The notes: generated from the letters alone by a model not told the origin. A DNA stretch of 64,000 nucleotides from Geothermobacter ehrlichii (GCF_008124615.1 NZ_VNIB01000002.1:62001-126000), one strand, 5' to 3'; numbered from the stretch's first letter, positions 20,958-30,513 are shown. Numbers and translations: made by a program.

Positions 20958-21281
20958 ATGGTTTCAACTGCTTACGCCATGGCGGCCAACGGCGGCGCAG
21001 GAGCGCAGCAGAACCCTTACAGCGGCATCATCATGCTCGTCATCATGTTTGCCATCTTCTATTTTCTGCTCATCCGTCCGCAGCAGAAAAGGGCCAAGCA
21101 GCACCGGCAGCTGATCGAGAATCTCAAGGTCGGTGACCAGGTGACGACGGCCGGCGGCATCCATGGCCGCATCAGTGCCCTGGCTGACGACGTGGTGACC
21201 GTCGAGATCGCCCAGGGCGTCAAGGTCAAGTTCAGTCGCAGCTCCATCGTGGCCGTACCCGGACAGAACAGCGACCAGTAG
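20958..21281 (+). CDS. yajC: Preprotein translocase subunit YajC
   Basis: 107 residues with one transmembrane helix (about 24-42: GIIMLVIMFAIFYFLLI), followed by RPQQKRAKQHRQLIENL and a small beta domain (GDQVTTAGGIHGRI), the standard YajC layout. YajC is an accessory partner of SecDF at the SecYEG translocon. A strong AAGGAGG precedes the ATG. secD starts 73 bases downstream. Confidence 0.96.
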   Translation: MVSTAYAMAANGGAGAQQNPYSGIIMLVIMFAIFYFLLIRPQQKRAKQHRQLIENLKVGDQVTTAGGIHGRISALADDVVTVEIAQGVKVKFSRSSIVAVPGQNSDQ

Positions 21282-21353
21282 TCCGTTGGCGGCAACGGCC
21301 AGTCAAAGCCGGCCCGACCGGCGCATGTTCCCCTGAAAGGAGTTCAATCTGTC

Positions 21354-22955
21354 ATGTCCAGGAGTTTGAAGTGGCGGGGCCTGCTGGTCCTGTTCTGCCT
21401 GCTGCTCGCATTCGTCGCCCTGGCGCCGACCCTGGTCGGCAAGGATAGCCTGCCGGGCTGGTGGCCTGACGCCTTTGCGCCGATCCAGAAGGGGCTCGAC
21501 CTGCAGGGCGGCATGCATCTGGTTCTCGGCGTCGATGTGGACAAGGCCGTTGAAGCGCGAATCGACAGTCTCGTCGACCAGGTAGAGGGGCTGCTCAAGG
21601 AGAAGGATGTCATCTACAAGCGGGTGGAGCGGCAGCAGGTCGACCGTCTGGCCGTCATCGTCTATGACGAGGAGGCTGCCCGCCAGGTCGATGCCATCAT
21701 GCAGGAGAATTTCCCCAGCCTTGAGGCGCTGACCCTGCCCGCCGAGGGGGGCTATATCCAGAAGCATTACCGGCTCAGCGACCAGGAAATCGCCAGTATC
21801 CGCGACTATGCCATCCGCCAGGCCCTGGAAACCCTGCGCAACCGGGTTGACGAGTTCGGCGTTTCCGAGCCGACCCTGCAGCTGCAGAGCGGCAACCGGA
21901 TTCTGGTCCAGCTGCCGGGGATCAAGGATCCGGAACGGGCCATTTCCCTGCTCGGCCAGACCGCCCGGCTCGAATTCAAGATGGTCCTGGACGATGTCAA
22001 CCCGCAGGAGGCGCTGAAAGGAAATCTGCCGCGCGGCGCCCAGGTGCTCTACCTGCGCAACGTCAACCGGCGGACGGGGGCGGTGACCGAGACTCCCATC
22101 GTGGTCGAGAGCAAGGCGGTGATGACCGGCGATCTGCTGTCCAACGCCCAGGTCCGCATCGATTCCCGCTTCAACGAACCCTATGTGGCCATCGATTTCA
22201 ACGCCATCGGCGCCAAGCGCTTCGATCAGGTGACGGTGGCGAATGTCGGCCGGCGCATGGCCATCGTGCTTGACGACACCGTATACTCGGCGCCGGTCAT
22301 CCGCGAGAGGATCTCCGGCGGCAGTGCCCAGATCAGCGGCTCCTTCACCGAACAGGAGGCGACCGACCTGGCCATCGTTCTGCGTGCCGGCTCCCTGCCG
22401 GCGCCGGTCAAGATTCTCGAAGACCGTACCGTCGGGCCTTCGCTCGGCAAGGATTCGATCGACAAGGGCCGCATGTCGATCATCATCGGCGGCATCCTGG
22501 TGCTGCTGGCCATGGTGGCCTACTATCGCCTCTCCGGCGTCATCGCCAACATTGCCCTGATCCTCAACGTCGTCTTCATCATGGCACTGCTGGCGCTGTT
22601 CAAGGCGACTCTGACCCTGCCGGGCATCGCCGGTATCGTGCTCACCGTCGGCATGGCGGTCGACGCCAACGTGCTGATCTTCGAGAGGATCCGGGAGGAG
22701 CTGCGCCTGGGCAAGAGCCCCCGCGCCGCCATCGACGCCGGCTATGGCAAGGCCTTTCTGACCATCGTCGACGCCAACGTGACTACGCTGATCGCCGCCC
22801 TGGTTCTGTTCCAGTTCGGTACCGGGCCGGTCAAGGGGTTTGCCGTGACGCTCTCCATCGGCATTCTCGCCTCGATGTTCACGGCGATCTATGTTACGCG
22901 TCTGATCTATGATTTCTTCCTTGACCGCCGCCAGGTCAAGAGCCTGAGCATCTGA
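21354..22955 (+). CDS. secD: Protein translocase subunit SecD
   Basis: 533 residues. There is one N-terminal membrane helix (9-27), a large periplasmic domain with GLDLQGGMHLVLGVD and LRNRVDEFGVSEPTLQ, and five C-terminal RND-type helices including GIVLTVGMAVDANVLIFERIREE. SecDF uses the proton or sodium motive force to complete translocation of secreted proteins. Length and motifs are typical of delta-type SecD. It is separated from secF by only 13 bases. Confidence 0.97.
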   Translation: MSRSLKWRGLLVLFCLLLAFVALAPTLVGKDSLPGWWPDAFAPIQKGLDLQGGMHLVLGVDVDKAVEARIDSLVDQVEGLLKEKDVIYKRVERQQVDRLAVIVYDEEAARQVDAIMQENFPSLEALTLPAEGGYIQKHYRLSDQEIASIRDYAIRQALETLRNRVDEFGVSEPTLQLQSGNRILVQLPGIKDPERAISLLGQTARLEFKMVLDDVNPQEALKGNLPRGAQVLYLRNVNRRTGAVTETPIVVESKAVMTGDLLSNAQVRIDSRFNEPYVAIDFNAIGAKRFDQVTVANVGRRMAIVLDDTVYSAPVIRERISGGSAQISGSFTEQEATDLAIVLRAGSLPAPVKILEDRTVGPSLGKDSIDKGRMSIIIGGILVLLAMVAYYRLSGVIANIALILNVVFIMALLALFKATLTLPGIAGIVLTVGMAVDANVLIFERIREELRLGKSPRAAIDAGYGKAFLTIVDANVTTLIAALVLFQFGTGPVKGFAVTLSIGILASMFTAIYVTRLIYDFFLDRRQVKSLSI

Positions 22956-22968
22956 GAAGGAGGCGGCC

Positions 22969-23901
22969 ATGCAACTGATCAAACCGGATGTCAATTTCGA
23001 TTTCGTCGGCCAGCGCAAGCTGGCGTTCGGCCTTTCCGTACTGCTGATTCTGGTCGGCCTCGTCTCCCTGGTGGTCAAGGGCGGGCCCAATTACGGCATT
23101 GATTTCGCCGGCGGCTCCCTGGCGCAGGTCCGGTTCGCCGAAACCACCTCGGCGGCCGAGATCAAGGAGGCCCTGGCGCCTCTGAACATGGGTGGCGTTG
23201 TCGTCCAGCAGTTCGGGGATGACGCCAACGAATTTCTGATCCGTGCCCAGGCGACCAGTTCGGAGCTCAAGGGGCTCGGCAAGAAGGTCAAGGAGACGCT
23301 CGAGGCGCGTTACGGCGCCGGCAAGGTCGATATCCGCCGGGTCGAAATGGTCGGCCCACAGGTCGGCAAGGACCTGCGGCAGAAGGGGATGAAAGCCGTT
23401 CTCTTCGCCATGATCGCCATCCTGATCTATATCACCCTCAGGTTCGAGTTCCGGTTCGCCGTCGGCGCCGTGCTCGCCCTGGTGCATGACGTGCTGATCA
23501 CCCTCGGCGCCTTCTCGCTGTTCAACAAGGAGATCGACCTGCCGATCATCGCCGCCTTTCTCGCCATCATCGGTTATTCGCTGAACGACACCATCATCGT
23601 CTACGACCGTATCCGTGAGAACATGGGGCGCTATCACAAGGAACGCTTTCCCATTATCGTCAATCGCAGCATCAACGAAACCCTGTCGCGCACCATTCTC
23701 ACCTCCGGCACGACCCTGCTGGTGGTGCTGGCGCTCTTCATCTTCGGCGGCGGGGTGATCCACAACTTCGCTTTCGCCCTTCTGGTCGGCGTCGTCATCG
23801 GCACCTATTCGTCCATCTTCGTCGCCAGTCCCCTGCTTATCCTCTGGCAGGACGTCAAGCGCCGCCGCGCCGAGGTGAAGGCGGTGGGAGGTAAGGCCTG
23901 A
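22969..23901 (+). CDS. secF: Protein translocase subunit SecF
   Basis: 310 residues with six helices. GINFAGG-type motif GIDFAGGSLAQV follows TM1, and IIGYSLNDTIIVYDRIRE is the diagnostic TM motif paired with SecD. ATG 22969 has GAAGGAGG upstream. Its TGA overlaps the ATG of the TPR gene by one base, so that protein is tied to the translocon operon. Confidence 0.97.
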   Translation: MQLIKPDVNFDFVGQRKLAFGLSVLLILVGLVSLVVKGGPNYGIDFAGGSLAQVRFAETTSAAEIKEALAPLNMGGVVVQQFGDDANEFLIRAQATSSELKGLGKKVKETLEARYGAGKVDIRRVEMVGPQVGKDLRQKGMKAVLFAMIAILIYITLRFEFRFAVGAVLALVHDVLITLGAFSLFNKEIDLPIIAAFLAIIGYSLNDTIIVYDRIRENMGRYHKERFPIIVNRSINETLSRTILTSGTTLLVVLALFIFGGGVIHNFAFALLVGVVIGTYSSIFVASPLLILWQDVKRRRAEVKAVGGKA

Positions 23902-24497
23902 TGAAAAACAAGGAAACCCTGGTCTTCACCATCATTGCCTTCATCGTCGGCATCCTGGTCGGCTTCATGATTGGAACCAAGGTCGGTGGTGGTGGCCCGG
24001 TAGTGACGGCGCCGCCGGTTCAGGCGCCGCCGGTCGTCAACCATCAGCAGAATATCCGCCGACTGGAGGAACTGCTGGCCAAGGAGCCGGAGAATCGCAA
24101 CGCCTGGGTGCAGCTGGGCAACACCTATTTCGATTCCCAGCAGCCGATGAAGGCGATCGAGGCCTATGGCAAGGCGCTGGAGCTCGATGGCAACGATCCC
24201 AACGTGCTGACCGACCAGGGGATCATGTTCCGCCGGATGGGCTGGTTCGACCGGGCGATCGCCAACTTCGAGAAGGCGGCCGAAATCGATCCGCAACATG
24301 CCCAGAGCCTGTACAACCTCGGAGTGGTCTATCGCTACGATCTGCAGGATTTTCCCAATGCCGTCAAGGCGTGGGAAAAGTTTCTCGCTCTCAATCCTTC
24401 CGGTCCCGGTGCCGAGCAGGTGCGCAAGGAACTCGAGTTTCTGAAGTCCCATCCGCCGATTCCGGCGGGTCAGCCGGCTCCGTCGGCGGGGCAATAG
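23901..24497 (+). CDS. Membrane-anchored TPR protein
   Basis: 198 residues. The N-terminal helix (8-26, FTIIAFIVGILVGFMIG) anchors the protein, with a Pro-Val-rich linker to residue 48. Three tetratricopeptide repeats follow (starting at about residues 65, 99 and 133: AWVQLGNTYF, VLTDQGIMFRR, SLYNLGVVYR), then a Pro-rich tail. The body is probably periplasmic. The one-base overlap with secF suggests a role in folding or sorting exported proteins, but this is inference only. It resembles CcmH/NrfG-like TPR domains, without any cytochrome-maturation neighbours. Confidence 0.8.
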   Translation: MKNKETLVFTIIAFIVGILVGFMIGTKVGGGGPVVTAPPVQAPPVVNHQQNIRRLEELLAKEPENRNAWVQLGNTYFDSQQPMKAIEAYGKALELDGNDPNVLTDQGIMFRRMGWFDRAIANFEKAAEIDPQHAQSLYNLGVVYRYDLQDFPNAVKAWEKFLALNPSGPGAEQVRKELEFLKSHPPIPAGQPAPSAGQ

Positions 24498-24557
24498 GTA
24501 AGGAGGCCGGGCGCAAGCCCGGCCGTCTGTTTTCGGGGACTTTTCCCTTTGCGATCG

Positions 24558-25409
24558 ATGCGTCTGCTGTCGCTCATATCGTTGCTGGCAATCACCTTGC
24601 TGACCGCCTGCACCCCTGCGCGTCTATACCGGGCGGAGGTGTTGCACGGGGATGTCGTCTGGCAGGGGAGGGTTGACATTGCCGGCGATCTGGTGCTGGC
24701 GGAAGACAGCCGGCTGACCATCCTTCCGGGAACGGAGGTCATTTTCCATTCTCCCGCGCCCGGTGACGACCGCTGGCGGGAGCATCCCAATTTCACCGGA
24801 TCCGAGCTGATCGTCCGGGGAGTCATTGATGCTCGCGGAACGGCACAGGCCCCCATCCGCTTCCGGCCGGCGACACGGACCATCGCGCCCGGAAGCTGGG
24901 GCGGAATCAACATCGGCGACAGTTCCGAAGCAGTCTTCGCCTACTGCCGTTTCGAGGGGGCCGACAGCGCCCTGCATGCCCAGAATTCCACCGTCTACGT
25001 CGAACAGAGCGTTTTTCGTCGCAACCGGATCGCCGTGCGCTTTCATTCCAGCGAGATTCTGATCGAGCACAACCGCTTCGAGCGAAACGGCAGCGGCATC
25101 CGTTTTCATTATGGATCACCGGTGATCTGTCACAACGAATTTGTCGACAACGGCCGCAGCATCTTCATTACCGCGCATCCGAAAGAGGTGCACATCGAGT
25201 ACAACAACTTCGTCAGCGCGGTCGATTATCATCTGGTGCTGGGCGAAGAGGTTCCGGAGGATGTGCCGGCGGGTCGCAACTGGTGGGGCGGTACGGAGCC
25301 GGAGCGCATCGGGGAGTTGCTGTTCGATCGCCAGCGCGATCCCTATCTCGGACGGATCGAGATTCAGCCCCTGCTGAAAGCCCCGGTCGATGGAGCCGGA
25401 CCGCGATGA
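24558..25409 (+). CDS. Lipoprotein with right-handed beta-helix repeats
   Basis: 283 residues. The signal peptide ends in a lipobox LLTAC with Cys at about residue 20. ITVRGVIDARGTAQAPIRF-type coils (ELIVRGVIDARGTAQ) and repeated rungs of about 22 residues (VYVEQSVFRRNRIAV, ILIEHNRFERNGSGI, PVICHNEFVDNGRSI, VHIEYNNFVSA) indicate a parallel beta-helix of the NosD/pectate-lyase type. The closing NWWGG motif is common in such proteins. No catalytic residues are recognisable. ATG 24558 is preferred over TTG 24549. The stop overlaps recJ by 4 bases. Confidence 0.82.
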   Translation: MRLLSLISLLAITLLTACTPARLYRAEVLHGDVVWQGRVDIAGDLVLAEDSRLTILPGTEVIFHSPAPGDDRWREHPNFTGSELIVRGVIDARGTAQAPIRFRPATRTIAPGSWGGINIGDSSEAVFAYCRFEGADSALHAQNSTVYVEQSVFRRNRIAVRFHSSEILIEHNRFERNGSGIRFHYGSPVICHNEFVDNGRSIFITAHPKEVHIEYNNFVSAVDYHLVLGEEVPEDVPAGRNWWGGTEPERIGELLFDRQRDPYLGRIEIQPLLKAPVDGAGPR

Positions 25410-27130
25410 AGCCGGTGCAGCTTCGCCGTTGGCGGTCCAGGGACGAGACGTCCTCCGAAGCGGTTGGCCGGCTGGTGTCGGCCCTTGGCATCCATCCTCT
25501 GACGGCGAGGGTTCTGCTCGGCCGGGCGATTGATGACGAAGCCGCGGCCAGGGCTTTCTTCAGCCCGCGTCTGGCCGATCTTCCCGACCCCTTTCTGCTT
25601 CGCGGCATGCCGGAGGCGGTCGAGCGCCTGACCGCCGCCCTCAAGCGGGATGAGGCAATCGCCGTGCACGGCGACTACGATGTCGACGGCATCACCGCCA
25701 CCGCCCTGCTGGTCGCCGTTTTGAGCCGGCTCGGTGGCCGGGTCGACTACCATATTCCCCTGCGCCTGAAGGACGGCTACGGACTCTCCGCGGCGGCGCT
25801 GAAACAGGCCGCCGGACAGGGAAGCCGGGTCGTTGTCTCCGTCGACTGTGGCGTTTCGGCCCTGCAGGAGGCCGAGCTGGCCGCAAGCCTCGGCCTCGAT
25901 CTGATCATCACCGATCACCATCAGCCTCCCGAGACGCTTCCCGGGGCCACCGCCCTGGTCAATCCCCACCAGCCGGGCTGTGCCTTTCCCGACAAGTACC
26001 TGTCCGGGGTAGGGGTGGCCTTCATGCTGCTGGTCGCCCTGCGCCGTCGGTTGCGGCAACAGGGCTGGTTCGCCAGCCGGCCGGAGCCGGACCTGCGCGA
26101 CTGGCTCGATCTGGTTGCTCTTGGCACCGTCGCCGACCTCGTTCCGCTCAGGGGGATCAACCGGGCCTTCGTCCGGCACGGTCTGTGGCTGATGGAGCGG
26201 CAGCCCCGTCCGGGTATCGGCGCCCTGAAACGGGTCGCCGGCGTACGCGAGGTCACAGCCGGCGCCGTCGGCTTTCGCCTGGCTCCCCGGCTCAATGCCG
26301 CCGGCCGGCTGGAGGATGCGGCAACCGGTGTGCGTCTGCTGCTGAGCGAGGATGCACGCCAGGCCGGGGAACTGGCCGAGCGCCTGGATGCCTGGAACCG
26401 GGAGCGGCAGCAGATCGAGCAGCAGACCTTCGACGCGGCGGTACAAAAGCTTGCCGGTTTACCGGAGAATTACACCATCGTGCTGGCGGATGACTCCTGG
26501 CACCAGGGTGTCATCGGCATCGTCGCCAGTCGCCTGGTGGAGCGCTATGGACGGCCGACCCTGCTGATCGCTCTCGACGGGGATCTGGGCAAGGGATCGG
26601 GGCGTTCGATCCGCGGTTTTCACCTCTACCAGGGATTGCAGCAATGCGCCGACCATCTTTCCGGCTTCGGCGGCCACGAGTACGCGGCCGGTTTTTCGCT
26701 GTCGCGTTCGGCGGTCGGGGAGCTGGCGGCTGCCTTCGAACGAACGGCCAGACAGCTTCTGGCCGCCGACGATCTGCGGCCGGTTCTGCTCCATGACGGC
26801 GTGGTGCAGCTGGACGAGATCGATCCGGAACTGGTCGACGAGCTGGAGCGCCTGGCGCCTTTCGGCATGGGGAATCCGGAGCCGGTCTTTGTCGCCGAAC
26901 AGGTGGAGCTGCACCGGATCGAAACGGTCGGCGACGGCAGACATCTGCGCTGTCTGGTGCGGCAGGCTGGAACCAGCCTGCCGGCCATCGCCTTCAACAT
27001 GGGACCGCAGGCGGAGTCGTTGCGCGGTTTCCACGACATTCTCTTCACCCCCGCCTTCAACCGCTGGAACGGCCGTGTCAGTCTGCAGCTGCGGCTGAAA
27101 GACCTGCGGCCGGCATCTCCGGCGGCATGA
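25406..27130 (+). CDS. recJ: Single-stranded-DNA-specific exonuclease RecJ
   Basis: 574 residues, typical of RecJ. It is a Mn2+-dependent 5'-3' single-strand exonuclease for recombination and mismatch repair. DHH-family motifs are present: HGDYDVDGITATAL (about 92-105), VDCGVSA, ITDHHQPPETLP and GTVADLVPL. The DHHA1 motif appears as SGFGGHEYAAGFSL. The frame is open from 25283, but the ATG overlapping the lipoprotein stop (ATGA at 25406) is the natural start. It appears to end the sec operon; 27 bases separate it from the convergent aminotransferase gene. Confidence 0.95.
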   Translation: MKPVQLRRWRSRDETSSEAVGRLVSALGIHPLTARVLLGRAIDDEAAARAFFSPRLADLPDPFLLRGMPEAVERLTAALKRDEAIAVHGDYDVDGITATALLVAVLSRLGGRVDYHIPLRLKDGYGLSAAALKQAAGQGSRVVVSVDCGVSALQEAELAASLGLDLIITDHHQPPETLPGATALVNPHQPGCAFPDKYLSGVGVAFMLLVALRRRLRQQGWFASRPEPDLRDWLDLVALGTVADLVPLRGINRAFVRHGLWLMERQPRPGIGALKRVAGVREVTAGAVGFRLAPRLNAAGRLEDAATGVRLLLSEDARQAGELAERLDAWNRERQQIEQQTFDAAVQKLAGLPENYTIVLADDSWHQGVIGIVASRLVERYGRPTLLIALDGDLGKGSGRSIRGFHLYQGLQQCADHLSGFGGHEYAAGFSLSRSAVGELAAAFERTARQLLAADDLRPVLLHDGVVQLDEIDPELVDELERLAPFGMGNPEPVFVAEQVELHRIETVGDGRHLRCLVRQAGTSLPAIAFNMGPQAESLRGFHDILFTPAFNRWNGRVSLQLRLKDLRPASPAA

Positions 27131-27157
27131 ACCGCCGTATCGATTTTTTCCTTTGGC

Positions 27158-28345
27158 CTAGGCCAGATTGAAGTCGGCCGCCAGTTGCTCCCACGCCGGC
27201 AGACTGCGCTCGATCACCTCGAGGTCGATACAGTAGGCGATGCGGAAGTAGCCCGGCGCGCCGAAGCCGCTGCCCGGAACCAGCAGGATGTTCCGCGCCT
27301 GGGCGCGGCGGACGAATTCGACGTCGTCTTCGATGGGCGATTGCGGAAAGAGGTAGAAGGCGCCGCCCGGCTTGACCATCCTGAAGCCGAGTCCGGTCAG
27401 GCGCTCGTAGAGCAGATCCCGTTTCTGCTGGTAGGGCGTGATCGGAACGCTCTCTTCCTGCAGTCCGGCCACCAGCCTTTGGGCCAGGGCCGGAGCGTTG
27501 ACGAAGCCGAGAACCCGGTTGCAGAAGACGGCTCCGGCCATGAAGGCCTCGCAGTCGGCCATTTTGGGGCTGGCGGCGAGAAAGCCGATGCGCTCGCCCG
27601 GCAGGGCGAGGTCCTTGGAGTGGGATGTGACGATGACAGCATTGTCGATGCAGCTGAAGACGGACGGCACCCGGATGCCGTCATAGGCGATGCGGGCGTA
27701 GGGTTCGTCCGAAATGACCACCACTGCGCGGCCGGTCTTCTTTTCGTGCTGCTGCAGCAGGGCGTTGAGCCGCCGCAGATCCTCGGCCGGGTAGACGACG
27801 CCGGTCGGGTTGTTGGGCGAATTGACGATGATGGCGGCGGTCTTCGGGCCGAGGGCGGCTTCGATGGCCGCCAGGTCGAGCTGAAAATCCGTGCCGGTCG
27901 GCACCTCTTTGGCGCAGCCGCCGTGATTGTCGATGTAGAACTTGTATTCGACGAAGTAGGGGGTGAGGATGATGACCTCGTCGCCGGGATTGAGCAGGGT
28001 CTTGAGCACCACGTTCAGGGCACCGCCGGCGCCGCAGGTCATGATCACCTGGTCGCCGGTGACGGTCAGGCCGCTTTCCCGGCTCAGCCGCGCCGCCACC
28101 GCGGCCCTGGTTTCGTCGTAACCGGCATTGCTCATGTAGCGGTGCATGCCCGGTTCCGGGTTGGCGGCCAGCTCGCGCAGCCGCCGGTGGAAGGCGGGCG
28201 GTGGCTCGACCGTCGGGTTGCCGAGGGTGAAATCGAAGACATTTTCCGGTCCGTGGATTTCCCGGAGGCGGGCGCCCTCCTCGAACATCTTGCGAATCCA
28301 GGACGAACGGTCGATAAAGGTCTGAATCTTGTCGGCGACAGGCAT
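27158..28345 (-). CDS. Pyridoxal-phosphate aminotransferase, class I/II
   Basis: 395 residues of the fold-type I aminotransferase family. VFDFTLGNPTVEPPPAF, NSPNNPTGVVYP and the PLP-lysine region SHSKDLALPGERIGF are visible, with a C-terminal FRIAYC supplying the substrate-carboxylate Arg. Substrate specificity cannot be read off; aspartate or aromatic amino acids are the best candidates. It is divergent from pheA-tyrA-aroA with 218 bases between them, so a role in the final transamination to phenylalanine and tyrosine is reasonable inference. Alanine aminotransferase (AlaA-like) remains possible. Confidence 0.88.
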   Translation of the reverse strand: MPVADKIQTFIDRSSWIRKMFEEGARLREIHGPENVFDFTLGNPTVEPPPAFHRRLRELAANPEPGMHRYMSNAGYDETRAAVAARLSRESGLTVTGDQVIMTCGAGGALNVVLKTLLNPGDEVIILTPYFVEYKFYIDNHGGCAKEVPTGTDFQLDLAAIEAALGPKTAAIIVNSPNNPTGVVYPAEDLRRLNALLQQHEKKTGRAVVVISDEPYARIAYDGIRVPSVFSCIDNAVIVTSHSKDLALPGERIGFLAASPKMADCEAFMAGAVFCNRVLGFVNAPALAQRLVAGLQEESVPITPYQQKRDLLYERLTGLGFRMVKPGGAFYLFPQSPIEDDVEFVRRAQARNILLVPGSGFGAPGYFRIAYCIDLEVIERSLPAWEQLAADFNLA

Positions 28346-28504
28346 GGGTTGCAGGCTCCTTGAGAGTGGCGATGGTCCCTTCGCGGGGCGTCGCAGCAGT
28401 TTACGGGGTTCGCGGGGCGAAAATCAAGAACGACCTGTGGATCCTGGCGCCGGGATGAGGCGGTCGAACAATTGTTTGGCGTCCTGCAAACGGGGGCGGT
28501 AGGT

Positions 28505-28533
28505 TTGCTTTTTGCCGGTGAATCGGCTAATGT
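28505..28533 (+). promoter_or_regulatory. Promoter candidate for the pheA-rpsA gene string
   Basis: TTGCTT at 28505-28510, 17-base spacer, TAATGT at 28528-28533, 30 bases before pheA. It is a moderate match in the only sizeable gap upstream of this string. Confidence 0.45.
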
Positions 28534-28563
28534 TTCGTTCCGCCTGAAAGGGGGAGCCAAGGC

Positions 28564-29637
28564 ATGGACCAGAAACATCTGCAGCGGCTGCGTGAACGGA
28601 TCGACGCCATCGACGATCGCATTCTCGACCTGCTCAACCAGCGGGCGAAGGTGGTCATCGAGGTCGGCAAGGCCAAGAAGGGAGCCCGCGCCGACTTCTA
28701 CGTTCCCAGCCGGGAGAAGGCCATTTTCGACCGGCTGATCTTGAAAAACAGCGGCCCATTCCCCGAAGAAGGGGTGCGTCGGGTCTTCCGCGAGATCATC
28801 TCGGCCTCGCTTTCCCTCGAAGAGCCGATGAAGGTCGCCTTTCTCGGCCCGCAGGCGACCTTCACTCATGTCGCCGCCATGCAGCAGTTCGGGCATTCGG
28901 CCAAGCTGGTTCCGCAAAAGAGCATTCCCGCCGTGTTCGAGGAGGTAGGGCGCGGCCGGGCCCACTACGGGGTGGTGCCGGTCGAGAACTCCAACGAGGG
29001 GATTGTCAATCACACCCTCGACATGTTCCTCGATTCGGAGTTGAAGATCATCACCGAGATTCTGCTCGAAATCTCCCACGACCTTCTTTCCCGCAGCGGA
29101 CGGATGCAGGATATCCGCAAGGTTGTCTCCCATCCACAGGCGCTGGCCCAGTGTCGGGGCTGGCTGGAAGAGAACCTGCCGGACGCCAGTCTGGTCGATG
29201 TCGCCAGCACGGCTCTTGCCGCCCGGATCGTTGCCGAGGACGAAAATGCCGCCGCCATCGCCAGCGAGCAGGCTGGGGCCATGTACGGGCTGAAGGTGGT
29301 GAAGAAGAAGATCGAGGACAATCCGAACAACTTTACCCGGTTTCTGGTGATCGGCCGCAACACGCCGCCGCGCAGCGGCAAGGACAAGACCTCGCTCATG
29401 TTCAGCGTCAAGGACGAACCGGGCATTCTCTACCGCATGCTCGAACCCTTCAGCCAGAGAGGGATCAACCTGTGCAAGATCGAGAGCCGGCCACTGCGCA
29501 GTAAGGCCTGGGAATACATCTTCTTTCTCGATCTCGATGGTCATATTGACGACCAGGAAGTGGCCGACGCCATTCGCGATCTGGGTAAATACTGCCAGTT
29601 TCTCAAGATTCTCGGATCCTATCCCAAGGTGCTCTGA
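28564..29637 (+). CDS. pheA: Bifunctional chorismate mutase / prephenate dehydratase
   Basis: 357 residues, the P-protein fusion. Residues 1-85 are an AroQ-type chorismate mutase (LRERIDAIDDRILDLLNQRAKV). About 92-270 is prephenate dehydratase (VAFLGPQATFTH, and the catalytic TRF in NNFTRFLVIG). About 280-357 is an ACT domain with ESRP for phenylalanine feedback. A GGGAGCC site precedes the ATG. tyrA starts in the last base of the stop codon, so the phenylalanine and tyrosine branches are translationally coupled. Confidence 0.97.
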   Translation: MDQKHLQRLRERIDAIDDRILDLLNQRAKVVIEVGKAKKGARADFYVPSREKAIFDRLILKNSGPFPEEGVRRVFREIISASLSLEEPMKVAFLGPQATFTHVAAMQQFGHSAKLVPQKSIPAVFEEVGRGRAHYGVVPVENSNEGIVNHTLDMFLDSELKIITEILLEISHDLLSRSGRMQDIRKVVSHPQALAQCRGWLEENLPDASLVDVASTALAARIVAEDENAAAIASEQAGAMYGLKVVKKKIEDNPNNFTRFLVIGRNTPPRSGKDKTSLMFSVKDEPGILYRMLEPFSQRGINLCKIESRPLRSKAWEYIFFLDLDGHIDDQEVADAIRDLGKYCQFLKILGSYPKVL

Positions 29638-30512
29638 TGTCTACTCAAGACCGATTTTTCATCGACCGGCTCGCCATTGTCGGCGTCGGCCTGATCGGCG
29701 GTTCTCTCGCCCTGGCTCTGAAGGAGGCAGGCTGTGTCGGTGAGGTGACCGGCATCGGCCGGGGACTGCCCAACCTGAACCTGGCTCTGGAGCTCGGGGT
29801 CGTCGACAAGATCACCCGGGAGCTGGAAGAGGGCGTGCAGCAGGCCGACGTGGTCTTTCTGGCCACCCCGGTCATGACCATTCCCGACCTTGCCCGCCGA
29901 GTTCTTCCGGCCATGAAACCGGGCGCGATCCTCACCGACGGTGGCAGCGTCAAGGGGGAGATCGTCGAACGGATCGAGCCGTACCTGTCCGGCGAGGTCG
30001 CCTTTGTCCCTGGTCATCCCATCGCCGGGACCGAAAAGAGCGGCGCCGCCGCCGCCTTTCCGACCCTGTATCGTGACCGCCGCTGCATCCTTACCCCGAC
30101 TGAAAGGACACCGGCCGCAGCGACCGCGCTCATTCGCCGGATGTGGGAAACGGTCGGCAGCGAGGTGGTGGTCATGGATGTCGACAAGCACGATCGGATT
30201 CTGGCGGCCATCAGCCACCTGCCGCACATGATAGCCTACACCCTGGTCAACGCCGTCGGCTCCTACGACCATTTCGAGGAGAACATTCTCGAATACTCGG
30301 CCGGCGGCTTCCGGGATTTCACCCGCATCGCCTCGTCCGATCCTGCCATGTGGCGCGACATTGCCCTGAGCAACCGGCAGGCTCTGCTCGAAATGCTCGA
30401 GCGTTACGAGAACTTTCTCGGCGAACTGAAGCGGGACATCGCCGCTGCCGACGGACAGAAGCTGTTTGAATTCTTTCTCAATTCCAAGACCTTGCGCGAC
30501 GCTATCCTGTAA
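29637..30512 (+). CDS. tyrA: Prephenate dehydrogenase
   Basis: 291 residues without a mutase or ACT domain. The NAD-binding motif GVGLIGGSLALAL is at about residues 16-28. DGGSVKGEIV and FVPGHPIAGTEKSG carry active-site positions, and RDFTRIASSDPAMWRDI is a C-terminal family motif. It oxidatively decarboxylates prephenate to 4-hydroxyphenylpyruvate. The lack of an ACT domain suggests feedback is weaker or exerted elsewhere. The one-base overlap with pheA secures the start. Confidence 0.95.
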   Translation: MSTQDRFFIDRLAIVGVGLIGGSLALALKEAGCVGEVTGIGRGLPNLNLALELGVVDKITRELEEGVQQADVVFLATPVMTIPDLARRVLPAMKPGAILTDGGSVKGEIVERIEPYLSGEVAFVPGHPIAGTEKSGAAAAFPTLYRDRRCILTPTERTPAAATALIRRMWETVGSEVVVMDVDKHDRILAAISHLPHMIAYTLVNAVGSYDHFEENILEYSAGGFRDFTRIASSDPAMWRDIALSNRQALLEMLERYENFLGELKRDIAAADGQKLFEFFLNSKTLRDAIL

Positions 30513-30513
30513 A

